This document shows, one piece after another, positions 9,290-17,741 of a stretch of 64,000 nucleotides of DNA. Each line of letters opens with the position of its first letter. Position 1 is the stretch's first letter. Under the pieces are notes generated by a model, which did not search any database, had not been told where the DNA came from, and saw only the letters and a program-made list of their open reading frames with translations. The position numbers and the translations under genes were made by a program. Source of the DNA: Thalassospiraceae bacterium LMO-SO8 (GTDB taxonomy: Bacteria; Pseudomonadota; Alphaproteobacteria; Rhodospirillales; Casp-alpha2); NCBI GenBank assembly GCA_031655335.1, contig CP134226.1:806001-870000 (forward strand). Direction: 5' to 3'.

Positions 9290-10708
9290 TCACATTGCGG
9301 CGGCGAGGGGCACCTGCCCCCCGGTTACGCTGGACATATCGGCCAGGGCCGTGACATCGCCGATGACGATCAAGGCCGGCCCGGTGACCCCGTTCGCCCG
9401 CACCAGGGCGTCGAGGCCGCGGACATGGCCGGTGAAAACCCGCTGATCCGGGCGGGTGCCGTTTTCGATCACCGCGACCGGGGTATCGGCCAGACCGTGG
9501 CGGGACAGATCGTTCGCGATGGCACCGGCGCCACCGATGCCCATGTAGACGGCGAGCGTCGCGCCCGAGCGGGCAAGCGCCGCCCAGTCGACATCCGGCG
9601 CGCCGCCGTCGCCCCCCTTTTCACGGGCAAGGTGGCCGGTCACGAAGGTGACGGCCGAGGCATGGCCCCGATGCGTCAGGGGAATCCCCGTGGCGGCGGC
9701 GCAGGCCGTGGCGGCGGTGATGCCGGGCACGACCTCGGCGCGGACGCCGGCGGCATTGAGGGCCTGTAACTCCTCGCCGCCGCGCCCGAAGATGAAGGGA
9801 TCGCCGCCCTTGAGGCGGACCACCCGCTTACCCAGACGGGCCTGGGCGATGAGGATATCGTTGATCTTGTCCTGGGGCACCGGATGGCGGCCCGGGGTCT
9901 TGCCCACGTCGATGCGGTCGGCGTCGCGGCGCGCGAGGTCGAGCACGCCGTCGCCGACCAGCCGGTCGTGGACGATGACGTCGGCCTGTTCCAGAAGGCG
10001 CTGACCCCGCAGGGTGATGAGGTCCGCCGCCCCCGGCCCGGCGCCGACGATATGGACGATGCCGTCCTCATCCCGGCCGCGCCGGTTGACGTAGGACAGC
10101 ATGTCCTCGGCCGCCCCCTGCTCGTCGCCGGCCAGCACGCGGGCGGCGATGGGCCCGTCGAAAAATCCGTCCCAGAACCGCAGCCGCGCCCGGCCGTCGG
10201 GCACCACGGCCTTCACGGCCCCCCGGAAGCGTTCGGCGAACAGGGCGAGGCGGCCCAGGTTGGGGGGCAGCAGGCGTTCGATCGCGGCCTTCACACCCCG
10301 CGCCAGGACGGGCGCGGTCCCACCCGACGACACGGCGACGGTGATGGCGTCGCGCTCGACGATGGCCGGGGTGATGAAATCGGACAGTTCCGGCCGGTCG
10401 ACCACGTTGACCGGCACGCCGGCCTTGCGGGCGGCGGCGGACACCTGGCGGTCGACGGCGTCGATCCCCGTGGCGCCATAGGCCAGGACGGCCCCGGCGA
10501 CGTCGGCGTCAACGAAGGCCCGCGCCGTCCACTCGATGTCGCCCGCTTCGAACAGGTCGAGGATTTCGTCGTTGGCGTCCGGCGCGACGACGGTGACGAC
10601 CGCCCCCGCCTTCAGCAGCAGGCGCAGCTTGCGCGCCGCGGCCTCGCCGCCGCCGGCGATCACCACGGGCCGGTCCTGCACCGAAAAGAAGATGGGAAAC
10701 TGCCGCAT
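9290..10708 (-). CDS. cysG: Siroheme synthase, trifunctional CysG
   Basis: The start at 10708 gives MRQFPIFFSVQDRPVVIAGG, the usual CysG N-terminus. Residues 1 to about 205 form the precorrin-2 dehydrogenase/ferrochelatase half with the NAD-binding VVIAGGGEAAARK motif. Residues about 215-460 are the SAM-dependent uroporphyrinogen-III methyltransferase, with IVHIVGAGPGAADLITLRG, VVRLKGGDPFIFGRGGEE and VPGITAATACAAATGIPL. It makes siroheme from uroporphyrinogen III in four steps and supplies the sulfite reductase. It is the first gene of the four-gene operon; the AT-rich region upstream contains an inverted repeat (10804-10824). Confidence 0.95.
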   Translation of the reverse strand: MRQFPIFFSVQDRPVVIAGGGEAAARKLRLLLKAGAVVTVVAPDANDEILDLFEAGDIEWTARAFVDADVAGAVLAYGATGIDAVDRQVSAAARKAGVPVNVVDRPELSDFITPAIVERDAITVAVSSGGTAPVLARGVKAAIERLLPPNLGRLALFAERFRGAVKAVVPDGRARLRFWDGFFDGPIAARVLAGDEQGAAEDMLSYVNRRGRDEDGIVHIVGAGPGAADLITLRGQRLLEQADVIVHDRLVGDGVLDLARRDADRIDVGKTPGRHPVPQDKINDILIAQARLGKRVVRLKGGDPFIFGRGGEELQALNAAGVRAEVVPGITAATACAAATGIPLTHRGHASAVTFVTGHLAREKGGDGGAPDVDWAALARSGATLAVYMGIGGAGAIANDLSRHGLADTPVAVIENGTRPDQRVFTGHVRGLDALVRANGVTGPALIVIGDVTALADMSSVTGGQVPLAAAM

Positions 10709-10803
10709 GGGTCGTTCGAGCCTCGTTCCGCGTGTGCCGGCGCCGAAATCCCTGGAAAATCGGGGAAATTCGGGGCGCCGGAATGAATTTACAAATTTCA
10801 TTC

Positions 10804-10824
10804 GTGGATAATTTCAATATCCAC
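10804..10824. promoter_or_regulatory. 21-bp inverted repeat upstream of cysG
   Basis: GTGGATA and TATCCAC form perfect 7-bp arms around a 7-nt spacer, about 96 bp upstream of the cysG start, in a strongly AT-rich stretch. On the minus strand a weak promoter-like pair (TTGAAC, 17 nt, TATTGA) has its -10 inside the repeat. A repressor or CysB-like operator is possible; which factor binds is unknown. Confidence 0.4.
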
Positions 10825-10908
10825 AGTCAGAATGTGGTTCAAAATCATAAAATCGTCAATCAATTTGTAATTCATATTTTTAATACATTTTATTTGTGTA
10901 TTTAATAA

Positions 10909-10925
10909 GGCCGGAAATCCGGGCC
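10909..10925 (-). terminator. Possible intrinsic terminator after the ggt gene
   Basis: On the minus strand a G+C-rich hairpin (GGCC..CCGG core with a one-base bulge) is followed by TTATTAAAT, about 65 nt beyond the stop of the gamma-glutamyltransferase gene. The stem is short, so termination strength is uncertain. Confidence 0.45.
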
Positions 10926-10988
10926 TGTGGCCGTTCTCAAGATTTCGTGAGGGATCCCGCCCGAACCGGCGGACCGGAAGACGGGCGG

Positions 10989-12596
10989 CTAGACCGCCAT
11001 CGCCATGCCGTCGCGGCCCGGGTCGGCGCCGCCGTCGACCTTGCCGTCCATCAGGCGGATGGCATGCACGCCCGCGAAATGGAAATTGATGGGATAGCGC
11101 CGGGTCCGGTAGCCGCGTCCGTTGAGATCGGCCTCGACCGCGCGGGGGATGCGATTGACGATTTCGATGATGTCGCTGGTCGCCGAGAACCGGGGCGCCG
11201 ACACCGCCTGCTGCGCGTCCATGCCGAAATCCACGTGATTGAGGATCGCCTGCAACACACCCATGGCGATGTAGGTGCCGCCGGGCGCGCCGACGATGAA
11301 GCGGGGCCGATCGCCGTCGAACAGGATGGTCGGCGCCATGGAGGTGAACCGCGCCTTGCCGGGGGCGAGAGACCCGACCTGCCCCGGCCGGGGGTCGAAC
11401 ACACCCATGCAGCCGTTGTAGATGAAGCCGAGGCCGTCCGTGGTCACGCCCGACGGCATGCCCAACGAATGGGTCAGGCTGACGCAGTCGCCGGCCTGAT
11501 CGACGACGCAAAGATGCGTCGTATCCTTGCTTTCCTTGTCGCGGCCGACGCGGGGCACGTGGGTGACCTCGCCCGCCTTGATGCGCGCCGCGCAATCCGC
11601 CGCGTATCCTTTGTCCAGCAGGTGCGCCACCGGCACGTCGACGAAGCGCGGGTCGCCCACGCTGCGGTCCTTGTCGACGGTGGAAATCTTCATGGCCTCG
11701 GCGACCGTGCGGATGTAATCGGGCGAATTGTGGCCCATGGCCGCCAGATCGAAATTCTCCAGGATGTTCAGCATCTGCAGGACCATGATCCCGCCGCCCG
11801 GCGGCGGACAGGACGACACCCGGATGCCTCGGTACTCGGACCACAGGGGCTGAGTTTCCTCGGGCCCGCAATTGGCGAGATCGGCGGCCGAAATCAGCCC
11901 GCCATGGGCCGCCATGTCGGACGCGATCCTGCCGGCGATCTCTCCTTCATAGAAATCGTCGGCGCCCTGCGCGGCGATGCGCGCAAGGGTGCGCGCCATG
12001 TCCGGATTGGTAATGGTCATGCCGGGCGTCTTCAGGCTGCCGTCGGCGTTCAGATACGTCTTGGCCGTGGCCGGGCTGCCGCGCAGGTATTCGATGTGCT
12101 GGACGCGGCCGGCGGGTTCTTCCTGCGTCCAGAAGCGGTGCATGTGCGGGCGGATCATATAGCCGTCATTGGCCAAGGCGATGGCCGGCTGCAGCAAATC
12201 GGCGAGCGGGCGCGTGCCGAACCGGGTGAGCGCCGCATCAAGCGCGCGGAGCGTTTCCGGGGTGGCGATGGCCTGATAGCCGACCTCGTTGACGCGGCCT
12301 TTCAGGATAAAGCCGAAACCGTCCTCGGCCTCCTGCTCCAAAAGGTCCTGCCACATGGTGTCGGTGACGGCGCCGGGGGCGCGGGCGTGGAAATCCAGGC
12401 ACAGGTGCTGACCGACCGACGGCAGATAAAGATGCATGGAGCCGAACCCGGCGATGCCGCACATGAAGGGATCGACCACCGTCTGGGCCAATGCCGTCGC
12501 GACGGCGGCGTCCACGGCGTTGCCGCCCGATCTCAAAATTTCCGCGCCGACCTCGACCGGCTCCGGCTGCGGCGCGACCACCATGCCCTGCGTCAT
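10989..12596 (-). CDS. Gamma-glutamyltransferase family Ntn hydrolase
   Basis: This 535-residue protein matches gamma-glutamyltransferase/cephalosporin acylase-type Ntn hydrolases, with the N-terminal GGNAVDAAVATALAQTVVDP segment, the self-cleavage Thr in SKDTTHLCVVD (about residue 357), and the small-subunit SMAPTILFDGDRPRFIVGAP region. The proenzyme would split at that Thr to expose the nucleophile. No signal peptide is visible, so it appears cytoplasmic, unlike classical periplasmic GGT. It lies 87 bp after the NAGGN-cassette M42 peptidase on the same strand and may be co-transcribed with it, which suggests a gamma-glutamyl or glutamine-derived substrate, but that is inference. Related enzymes act on many gamma-glutamyl compounds or amides. 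Confidence 0.88.
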   Translation of the reverse strand: MTQGMVVAPQPEPVEVGAEILRSGGNAVDAAVATALAQTVVDPFMCGIAGFGSMHLYLPSVGQHLCLDFHARAPGAVTDTMWQDLLEQEAEDGFGFILKGRVNEVGYQAIATPETLRALDAALTRFGTRPLADLLQPAIALANDGYMIRPHMHRFWTQEEPAGRVQHIEYLRGSPATAKTYLNADGSLKTPGMTITNPDMARTLARIAAQGADDFYEGEIAGRIASDMAAHGGLISAADLANCGPEETQPLWSEYRGIRVSSCPPPGGGIMVLQMLNILENFDLAAMGHNSPDYIRTVAEAMKISTVDKDRSVGDPRFVDVPVAHLLDKGYAADCAARIKAGEVTHVPRVGRDKESKDTTHLCVVDQAGDCVSLTHSLGMPSGVTTDGLGFIYNGCMGVFDPRPGQVGSLAPGKARFTSMAPTILFDGDRPRFIVGAPGGTYIAMGVLQAILNHVDFGMDAQQAVSAPRFSATSDIIEIVNRIPRAVEADLNGRGYRTRRYPINFHFAGVHAIRLMDGKVDGGADPGRDGMAMAV

Positions 12597-12683
12597 GTTC
12601 CCCCCGTCCCCATTGTTCAGGAATTAGCATTCCAGAAATGTTCGGGGACCAGTCTCGCCCAGGCAGGCCGCCCCGGCAAGTCC

Positions 12684-13823
12684 CTACTCGGCTGCCTTGG
12701 CGGGCTTGTCGCGTTCCGTCGCCGGCAGATCGCCGAGCGGACCCAGGGCATCCTTGTCCCGCAGGAACATGGGCTTGGACTGCATGTAGAGGGTCAGGAG
12801 CCGTGTCAGCGCCATGACCGAATCAAGATGCGTGCGCTCATACCCGTGCGACGCGTCGAGCGCGAAGCACAGCAACGCCGTGCGGATGTCGTTGCCGGCC
12901 TCCAGCGCCGCCGCGGCATCCGATCGGTAGAAACGGAACACGTCGCGGGAATGCTCGATCCCGTGACCGACGCACATGTCGATCAGCGAACGCGACAGGT
13001 GCCAATCGAAGGGCCCCGAGGAATCCTGCATGGCGATGGTCACGCCGTATTCGGAGGTATGCTGGCCCGGCGCGATGGTGCCGTTGTCTATCGAAACGAG
13101 TTCGGCCACATCGCCGTGCAGCACGGCGGAGGCCCCCACGCCGACCTCTTCCGTGATGGTGAACAGCAGATGGCAGTCAATGGGCAGGACCGTGCCCGCG
13201 CGCCCGACCGCCCGCGCCGCCGTCAAAAGCGCCGCAACCCCGGCCTTGTCGTCCAGATGGCGCGAAAACACGAAACCGTTGGGCATGAATTCGGTCATCG
13301 GGTCGATGGAAATGGTATCGCCCACATTGATGCCCAGCGCCCGCACTTCGTGCTCGTAGCCGACCCGTTCGTCCAGGCGCAGTTCGACCTCGGACCATTC
13401 GGTCGGCTGGGTGTCGATGGCCTCGTTATAGGTATGGCCCGACGCCTTGGCCGGCAGAATGGTGCCGCGGAAGGTGCGGCCGCCATCGGAATGCACGGTG
13501 CAGCGCGCGCCCTCGGCGAAACGCGACGACCAATGGCCGATCGGCACGACCTCCAGCCGTCCACCCAGGCGGAAGCCCTTGACCATGGCGCCCAGGGTGT
13601 CGAGATGGGCCGCGATGGCGCGGTCGGGCGAGGCTTCCTCGCCCTTCAGGTCGGCGCGGATGGCGCCCCGGCGGGTCAACTCGAACGGAATGTCGAGCTC
13701 CTTCAGTTCCGCACAGACCAGGCCGACGATCTCGTCCGTCATGCCGGTCGGGCTGGGTGTGGCCAAAAGCTTGGCCAAGATTTCGACCATGTAGTCTCGG
13801 TCTATGAAAAGGTCGTACTTCAC
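12684..13823 (-). CDS. M42-family peptidase of the NAGGN osmolyte cassette
   Basis: This 379-residue metallopeptidase of the M42 glutamyl-aminopeptidase/deblocking type has metal and catalytic residues in IAAHLDTLGAM, SRHLDDKAGVAAL, TITEEVGVGAS and ALDASHGYER. It is the third gene of the conserved trio amidotransferase-GNAT/ATP-grasp-M42 that makes N-acetylglutaminylglutamine amide (NAGGN), a compatible solute first worked out in Sinorhizobium meliloti. The peptidase itself is thought to act in turnover of the dipeptide, which is not proven. The GTG start at 13823 overlaps the upstream stop as GTGA, so translation is coupled; an ATG at 13790 is a weaker alternative. Confidence 0.9.
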   Translation of the reverse strand: MKYDLFIDRDYMVEILAKLLATPSPTGMTDEIVGLVCAELKELDIPFELTRRGAIRADLKGEEASPDRAIAAHLDTLGAMVKGFRLGGRLEVVPIGHWSSRFAEGARCTVHSDGGRTFRGTILPAKASGHTYNEAIDTQPTEWSEVELRLDERVGYEHEVRALGINVGDTISIDPMTEFMPNGFVFSRHLDDKAGVAALLTAARAVGRAGTVLPIDCHLLFTITEEVGVGASAVLHGDVAELVSIDNGTIAPGQHTSEYGVTIAMQDSSGPFDWHLSRSLIDMCVGHGIEHSRDVFRFYRSDAAAALEAGNDIRTALLCFALDASHGYERTHLDSVMALTRLLTLYMQSKPMFLRDKDALGPLGDLPATERDKPAKAAE

Positions 13824-15565
13824 GCGGTCACTCCTTTCCCGCTTGCGGGAGTCTTCACCAATTCCTGGCGTGTTTCGGGAAACAGGAAATCGACGAATTT
13901 CTGCGCCGTCGGCTGTGGTTCATGATTGGCCAGGCCGGGGCGCTCGTTGGCTTCGATGATACGGTAGTCGGGCCCATCCACGCGGGGAACCATGAAATCG
14001 AACCCGACGACGGGGATGCCCAGAACCTGGCGCGCCGTCAGGGCCGCATCGCGCAGCGCGGGATGCAGGTCCTCGGTCACATCGTGGATGGTGCCGCCGC
14101 AGTGCAGGTTGGCGGTCTTACGGACCTCCAGCACCACGCCGTCCCCCAGGATCGAATTCATGCCGTGTCCCTGAGCCTGCAAACAGCGCCGTGTTTCGTC
14201 ATCGATGGGAATCCGGCTTTCGCCGCCCGTGGCGGCGGCGCGGCGGCGCGACAGACGCTGGATCAGTTCCTGGATGCTGTGTTGCCCGTCGCCGGTGATG
14301 CGGGGCGGCCGGCGCACGGCGGCGGCGGCGACCTCGTCGCCGATGACGATGATGCGAAGGTCCCGGCCGTTGACGAATTCCTCGCCGATCACATGGTCGG
14401 CTTGGTCGCGGACTTCGTCGAAGGCGGCGATCGCCTCGTCCTCGGAACACAGGTCGACGAACACGCCCTGCCCCTGTTCGCCCCGGGCGGGCTTGATGAC
14501 GATGCGTCCGTACTTCTCCAAAAACGCCCGCACGTCGTCGCGGCTGCGCAAGGTGACCTGACCGGGCATGTTCAGGTCGGCCTTGGCCAGAAGCCGGTGG
14601 GTCAGCGCCTTGTCGTCGCAGCGGCTCATGGCGACGGCGGAGGTCAGCTCGCTCAAACTTTCGCGGCAGGCGATGGACCGCCCGCCGAGCGTCAAGGTGA
14701 ACAGACCCGCCGCCGCGTCCTCGATGTCCACGTGGATGCCGCGGCGCCTGGCCTCGTCGACGATGATCTTGGCGTAGATGTTCAGATTCTCGACCCGCTG
14801 CGGGCCGATGAACAGGGATTCGTTGATCGGATTCTTCTTCTTCACCGTGTAGACGGGAACCCGTTCGAACCCCATCTTTTCGTACAACTGGATGGCTTCC
14901 GCGTTGTCGTGCAGCACGGACAGGTCCATGAACGCGCGGCCCGCGGCCCGGAAATGGGCCGCCAGCGCGGTCACCAGGCCGATGCCCACGGCGGGCACCG
15001 CTGCCTGGCTGTCGACGGCGAGCGCCCACAGGGACGAGCCTTCCTCGGGATCATCGAAGGCGGTCGTGTGGTCGATCCCCATCACGACGCCCAGCACCTC
15101 ACCGTCCTGGGCCGATTCCGCGACCAGCACGGTGACGCATTGCCGGTTGTCGAGTTCGGCCAGATAGCCGGGCTTGAGCGACACCATCCCGCGTGAGGTA
15201 TAGATGCGGTTGATCGCCCCTTCGTCGGCGGCCTCGGCCGCGCGGATCGTGAACATGGTGCTGTCGTCGGCGCGGGCGGTGGCCGGCAGTTCCCTCAGGT
15301 TCAGGCGAAAGCTGTGGGACGGATCCATGAACAGGGTCTGCGGCGCCATGGACAGGATGACATGCGGATCGCGCACGTAAATGGCAAGGTCGCGCTCGCC
15401 GGTCTCCTCCTCCATCAGGCGGCCGGCCAACAGTTCCGGCTTGTCGAAGGTCTGGCCGAACAGCACGCGGCCCCAACCGCAATGCACGGCGACGCATTTG
15501 CCGACCGTGCCCATGCCGTTCTTGGGCGGCTCGCCCCAATGCTTCAAGGAAAGCGCATTTTCCAT
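13820..15565 (-). CDS. ngg: N-acetylglutaminylglutamine synthetase (GNAT + ATP-grasp fusion)
   Basis: The start at 15565 gives MENALSLKHWGEPPKNG and a 581-residue protein; the longer frame reads into the previous gene. It has a GNAT acetyltransferase domain (about residues 95-250; LSVLHDNAEAIQLYEKMGFE is the acetyl-CoA region) followed by an ATP-grasp ligase (about 330-565) with KPARGEQGQGVFVDL and the metal site RIIEANERPGL. The fusion acetylates glutamine and ligates a second glutamine using ATP, giving N-acetylglutaminylglutamine for amidation by the AsnO-like enzyme encoded just upstream (31-bp gap). It is cytoplasmic. Osmotic induction is known for the S. meliloti system and is likely here through the promoter near 17524-17552. 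Confidence 0.93.
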   Translation of the reverse strand: MENALSLKHWGEPPKNGMGTVGKCVAVHCGWGRVLFGQTFDKPELLAGRLMEEETGERDLAIYVRDPHVILSMAPQTLFMDPSHSFRLNLRELPATARADDSTMFTIRAAEAADEGAINRIYTSRGMVSLKPGYLAELDNRQCVTVLVAESAQDGEVLGVVMGIDHTTAFDDPEEGSSLWALAVDSQAAVPAVGIGLVTALAAHFRAAGRAFMDLSVLHDNAEAIQLYEKMGFERVPVYTVKKKNPINESLFIGPQRVENLNIYAKIIVDEARRRGIHVDIEDAAAGLFTLTLGGRSIACRESLSELTSAVAMSRCDDKALTHRLLAKADLNMPGQVTLRSRDDVRAFLEKYGRIVIKPARGEQGQGVFVDLCSEDEAIAAFDEVRDQADHVIGEEFVNGRDLRIIVIGDEVAAAAVRRPPRITGDGQHSIQELIQRLSRRRAAATGGESRIPIDDETRRCLQAQGHGMNSILGDGVVLEVRKTANLHCGGTIHDVTEDLHPALRDAALTARQVLGIPVVGFDFMVPRVDGPDYRIIEANERPGLANHEPQPTAQKFVDFLFPETRQELVKTPASGKGVTA

Positions 15566-15596
15566 GACCGGGTTTTCCTTTCGCCGGTTCACGGCG

Positions 15597-17372
15597 TCAG
15601 ACCCCGTGGGTCTGTAGCCAGGTTTCCATGAGCGCCACCTGCCACAGCTTCGAGCCCTTAAGCGGCGTGATGTGATCGGCGGGGGCGTCCAGCAGCATGT
15701 CGAGATAGCCGCGGTCGAACAGCGACCGCTCACGCGCCGGCTTCGACGCCAGGGTGTCCCGCACCATTTCCAGGTACGGCCCGTCGATGTATTTCAGCGC
15801 CGGCACGGGAAAGTAGCCCTTGGGCCGGTCGATGACCTCGGCCGGGACGACCATGCGGGCGACGTCCTTCAACACGCCCTTGCCGCCGCCGCGGACCTTG
15901 TGTTCGGGCGGAACACGGCCGGCCAGCTCGACCAGTTCGTGATCGAGGAACGGCACCCGCGCCTCCAGCCCCCAGGCCATGGTCATGTTGTCGACCCGCT
16001 TCACCGGATCGTCGACCAGCATGATGGTGGAATCGATGCGCAGCGCCTTGTCCACGGCGCGGTCGGCGCCGGGCTGGGCGAAATTCCGTTCGATGAAGGC
16101 CAGGCTTTCGTCGCGCCCCGTGTGGTACTGCGGCGACACGGCTTTTTTGTAGTCGTCAAAATCGCGGTCGCGGAACACCTGGGCGTAGTCACCGACGGGA
16201 TCGTTGGATTCCATCAGCGGCGGATACCAGGAATAACCGCCGAAGATTTCGTCCGCCCCCTGGCCCGACTGCACCACCTTCACGTGCTGAGCGACTTCCT
16301 GGCTGAGCGCGAAGAAGCCCACGTTGTCGTGGCTGACCATGGGTTCGGACATCGCGCGGATGGTATCCGGCAGCAGGTCCATCAGGCGCTTGGCGCCGAC
16401 GTGGATCTTGTAATGCTCGGTGCCGAATTCCTTGGCGATCAGATCGGAATACTTGAACTCGTTGCCGGCCTCGCCGCCAGCGTCCTCGAAGCCCACGGAA
16501 AAGGTGCGCAGCGGCGTCTTGCCCGCGCGCGCCAGCATGCCGACGATGAGCGACGAATCGACCCCGCCCGACAACAGCACGCCGACGTCGACATCGGCTT
16601 CCAACCGCCGGTCGATGGACAGCGCCAGGGCCTCGTAGACCAGGTCGCGCCAGTCCTCGGCGGACAGCTTCATGTCGCCGGCGGAACGCGTGAAATCGAC
16701 GGACCAATAGGTGGTGTCCTTGCGCGTGCCGTCGGCGTCGAACACCGCATAGGTCGCGGGCGGCAGCTTGCGCACGCCCTTCAGCACCGTATAGGGGGCC
16801 GGCACCACGGCGTGAAACGACATGTAATGGTTCAGGCCCACGGGATCGATGTCCGTGTCCGTGTCGCCCGCCGCCAGCAGCGCCGGCAGGGTCGAGGCGA
16901 AGCGCAGCCGCTTGCCGCTTTCCGCCAGGTACAGCGGCTTGATGCCGAGCCGGTCGCGGGCCAGGGTCAGGCGCCCGGTGTCGCGCTCGTAGATGGCGAA
17001 GGCGAACATCCCGTTCAGGCGTTTCACGCAATCAGGCCCCCAGGCGGCGAAGGCCTTGAGAACAACCTCCGTGTCGCCCGTGGAAAAGAAGCGGTAGCCC
17101 TTGGCGATCAGTTCCTCGCGGAGCGCCTTGTAATTGTAGATGCAGCCGTTGAAGGCGATGGTCAGGCCCAGGTCGGGATCGACCAGGGGTTGCTGCGCCT
17201 TTTCCGTCAGGTCGATGATCTTGAGCCGGCGATGGCCGAAGGCGCAGCGGCTTTGCTGAAACAGGCCCGAGGCGTCCGGTCCCCGGGGCGCCATGGCGTC
17301 CGTCATGCGCGCCACCGCGCGCGCGTCCGCATAACCGTCATCGAATCTGATTTCGCCGCTAAGTCCACACAT
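15597..17372 (-). CDS. asnO: N-acetylglutaminylglutamine amidotransferase (asparagine synthase-like)
   Basis: This 591-residue enzyme begins MCGLSGEIRF, so Cys2 is the class II glutaminase nucleophile. The N-terminal domain ends near residue 190, and the synthetase domain has the PP-loop VLLSGGVDSSL (about residue 263) and a second GQGADEIFGGYSWYP motif. It transfers ammonia from glutamine to the C-terminus of N-acetylglutaminylglutamine, giving NAGGN. It differs from ordinary AsnB by context: it is the first gene of the NAGGN trio. AAGGAG sits 11 nt before the ATG. A sigma-70-like promoter lies about 150 bp upstream inside an inverted repeat, leaving a leader of roughly 145 nt. Confidence 0.93.
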   Translation of the reverse strand: MCGLSGEIRFDDGYADARAVARMTDAMAPRGPDASGLFQQSRCAFGHRRLKIIDLTEKAQQPLVDPDLGLTIAFNGCIYNYKALREELIAKGYRFFSTGDTEVVLKAFAAWGPDCVKRLNGMFAFAIYERDTGRLTLARDRLGIKPLYLAESGKRLRFASTLPALLAAGDTDTDIDPVGLNHYMSFHAVVPAPYTVLKGVRKLPPATYAVFDADGTRKDTTYWSVDFTRSAGDMKLSAEDWRDLVYEALALSIDRRLEADVDVGVLLSGGVDSSLIVGMLARAGKTPLRTFSVGFEDAGGEAGNEFKYSDLIAKEFGTEHYKIHVGAKRLMDLLPDTIRAMSEPMVSHDNVGFFALSQEVAQHVKVVQSGQGADEIFGGYSWYPPLMESNDPVGDYAQVFRDRDFDDYKKAVSPQYHTGRDESLAFIERNFAQPGADRAVDKALRIDSTIMLVDDPVKRVDNMTMAWGLEARVPFLDHELVELAGRVPPEHKVRGGGKGVLKDVARMVVPAEVIDRPKGYFPVPALKYIDGPYLEMVRDTLASKPARERSLFDRGYLDMLLDAPADHITPLKGSKLWQVALMETWLQTHGV

Positions 17373-17413
17373 GCCGTATCCGGCTCCTTTTTTCTTGTTG
17401 GCGCATTCCGCCC

Positions 17414-17425
17414 GTCAAAATGGCG
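17414..17425 (+). repeat. Copy of the NAGGN promoter motif in the asnO leader
   Basis: GTCAAAATGGCG here is the exact reverse complement of CGCCATTTTGAC at 17557-17568 in the promoter inverted repeat. It lies inside the predicted 5-prime leader, about 40 bp before the asnO start, so it could be an auxiliary operator allowing looping, or could pair in the RNA. Confidence 0.4.
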
Positions 17426-17523
17426 GATGCCCGTCGCCCAGCGCGGGGCACGGACAAAAAGCCACCGCCCCGGTCATCCTTGGCCGGGTCAAATGGCTAC
17501 AGTATTAAGTTGTTGATTTACCT

Positions 17524-17552
17524 AAGATAGTTTTCCGAGACCGGGATGTCAA
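17524..17552 (-). promoter_or_regulatory. Sigma-70-type promoter for the NAGGN operon
   Basis: On the minus strand TTGACA (17547-17552) is followed after exactly 17 nt by TATCTT (17524-17529), a perfect -35 and a good -10. The predicted start of transcription is near 17517, giving a leader of about 145 nt before asnO. The -35 lies within the left arm of the inverted repeat 17546-17570. Confidence 0.6.
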
Positions 17553-17570
17553 ATGACGCCATTTTGACAT
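17546..17570. promoter_or_regulatory. 25-bp inverted repeat overlapping the -35 of the NAGGN promoter
   Basis: Perfect 8-bp arms ATGTCAAA and TTTGACAT surround a 9-nt spacer. One arm contains the -35 hexamer, so a bound protein would block RNA polymerase; a repressor operator is the simplest reading. The regulator is unknown and is not encoded next to the operon. Confidence 0.5.
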
Positions 17571-17654
17571 TCAGCCGATCCGCCGGAACCGTCTGAGGCC
17601 ATTGACGGAATCCGGACGGCTGGAATATTCGCGCGGCCACCCACGCAGCCGATC

Positions 17655-17716
17655 ACCCCCGCGAAAGCGGGGGCCAGAAAGACCGTGCCGGATTCCCGCT
17701 TTCGCGGGAATGACCC
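17655..17716. repeat. REP-like double palindrome
   Basis: Two short perfect hairpins lie head to head: CCCCCGC-GAAA-GCGGGGG (17656-17673) and TTCCCGC-TTTC-GCGGGAA (17693-17710). They are flanked by GTCAT/TGACC-type sequence. This is the form of the dispersed intergenic palindromes seen in many alphaproteobacterial genomes. It also lies just downstream of the NAGGN regulatory region and could insulate transcription. No second copy was noticed in the window. Confidence 0.6.
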
Positions 17717-17741
17717 CATCTGCCTGGATCGGAATTAGTGA

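Larger units (their letters stand above)
17373..17741. other. Intergenic region upstream of the NAGGN operon (369 bp)
   Basis: No gene was found here. It contains the NAGGN promoter and operator-like repeats (17414-17425, 17524-17570) and a REP-like double hairpin (17655-17716). The region separates the asnO start from the end of the class II aldolase gene, both on the minus strand. Confidence 0.8.

Noticed and set aside
10896-13925. A 1009-codon open frame on the plus strand antisense to the ggt and M42 genes
   Set aside because: It is opposite to two well-supported genes with intact catalytic motifs; long antisense frames are expected from high third-position G+C. Its composition is Arg/Gly/His-rich and no family is visible.
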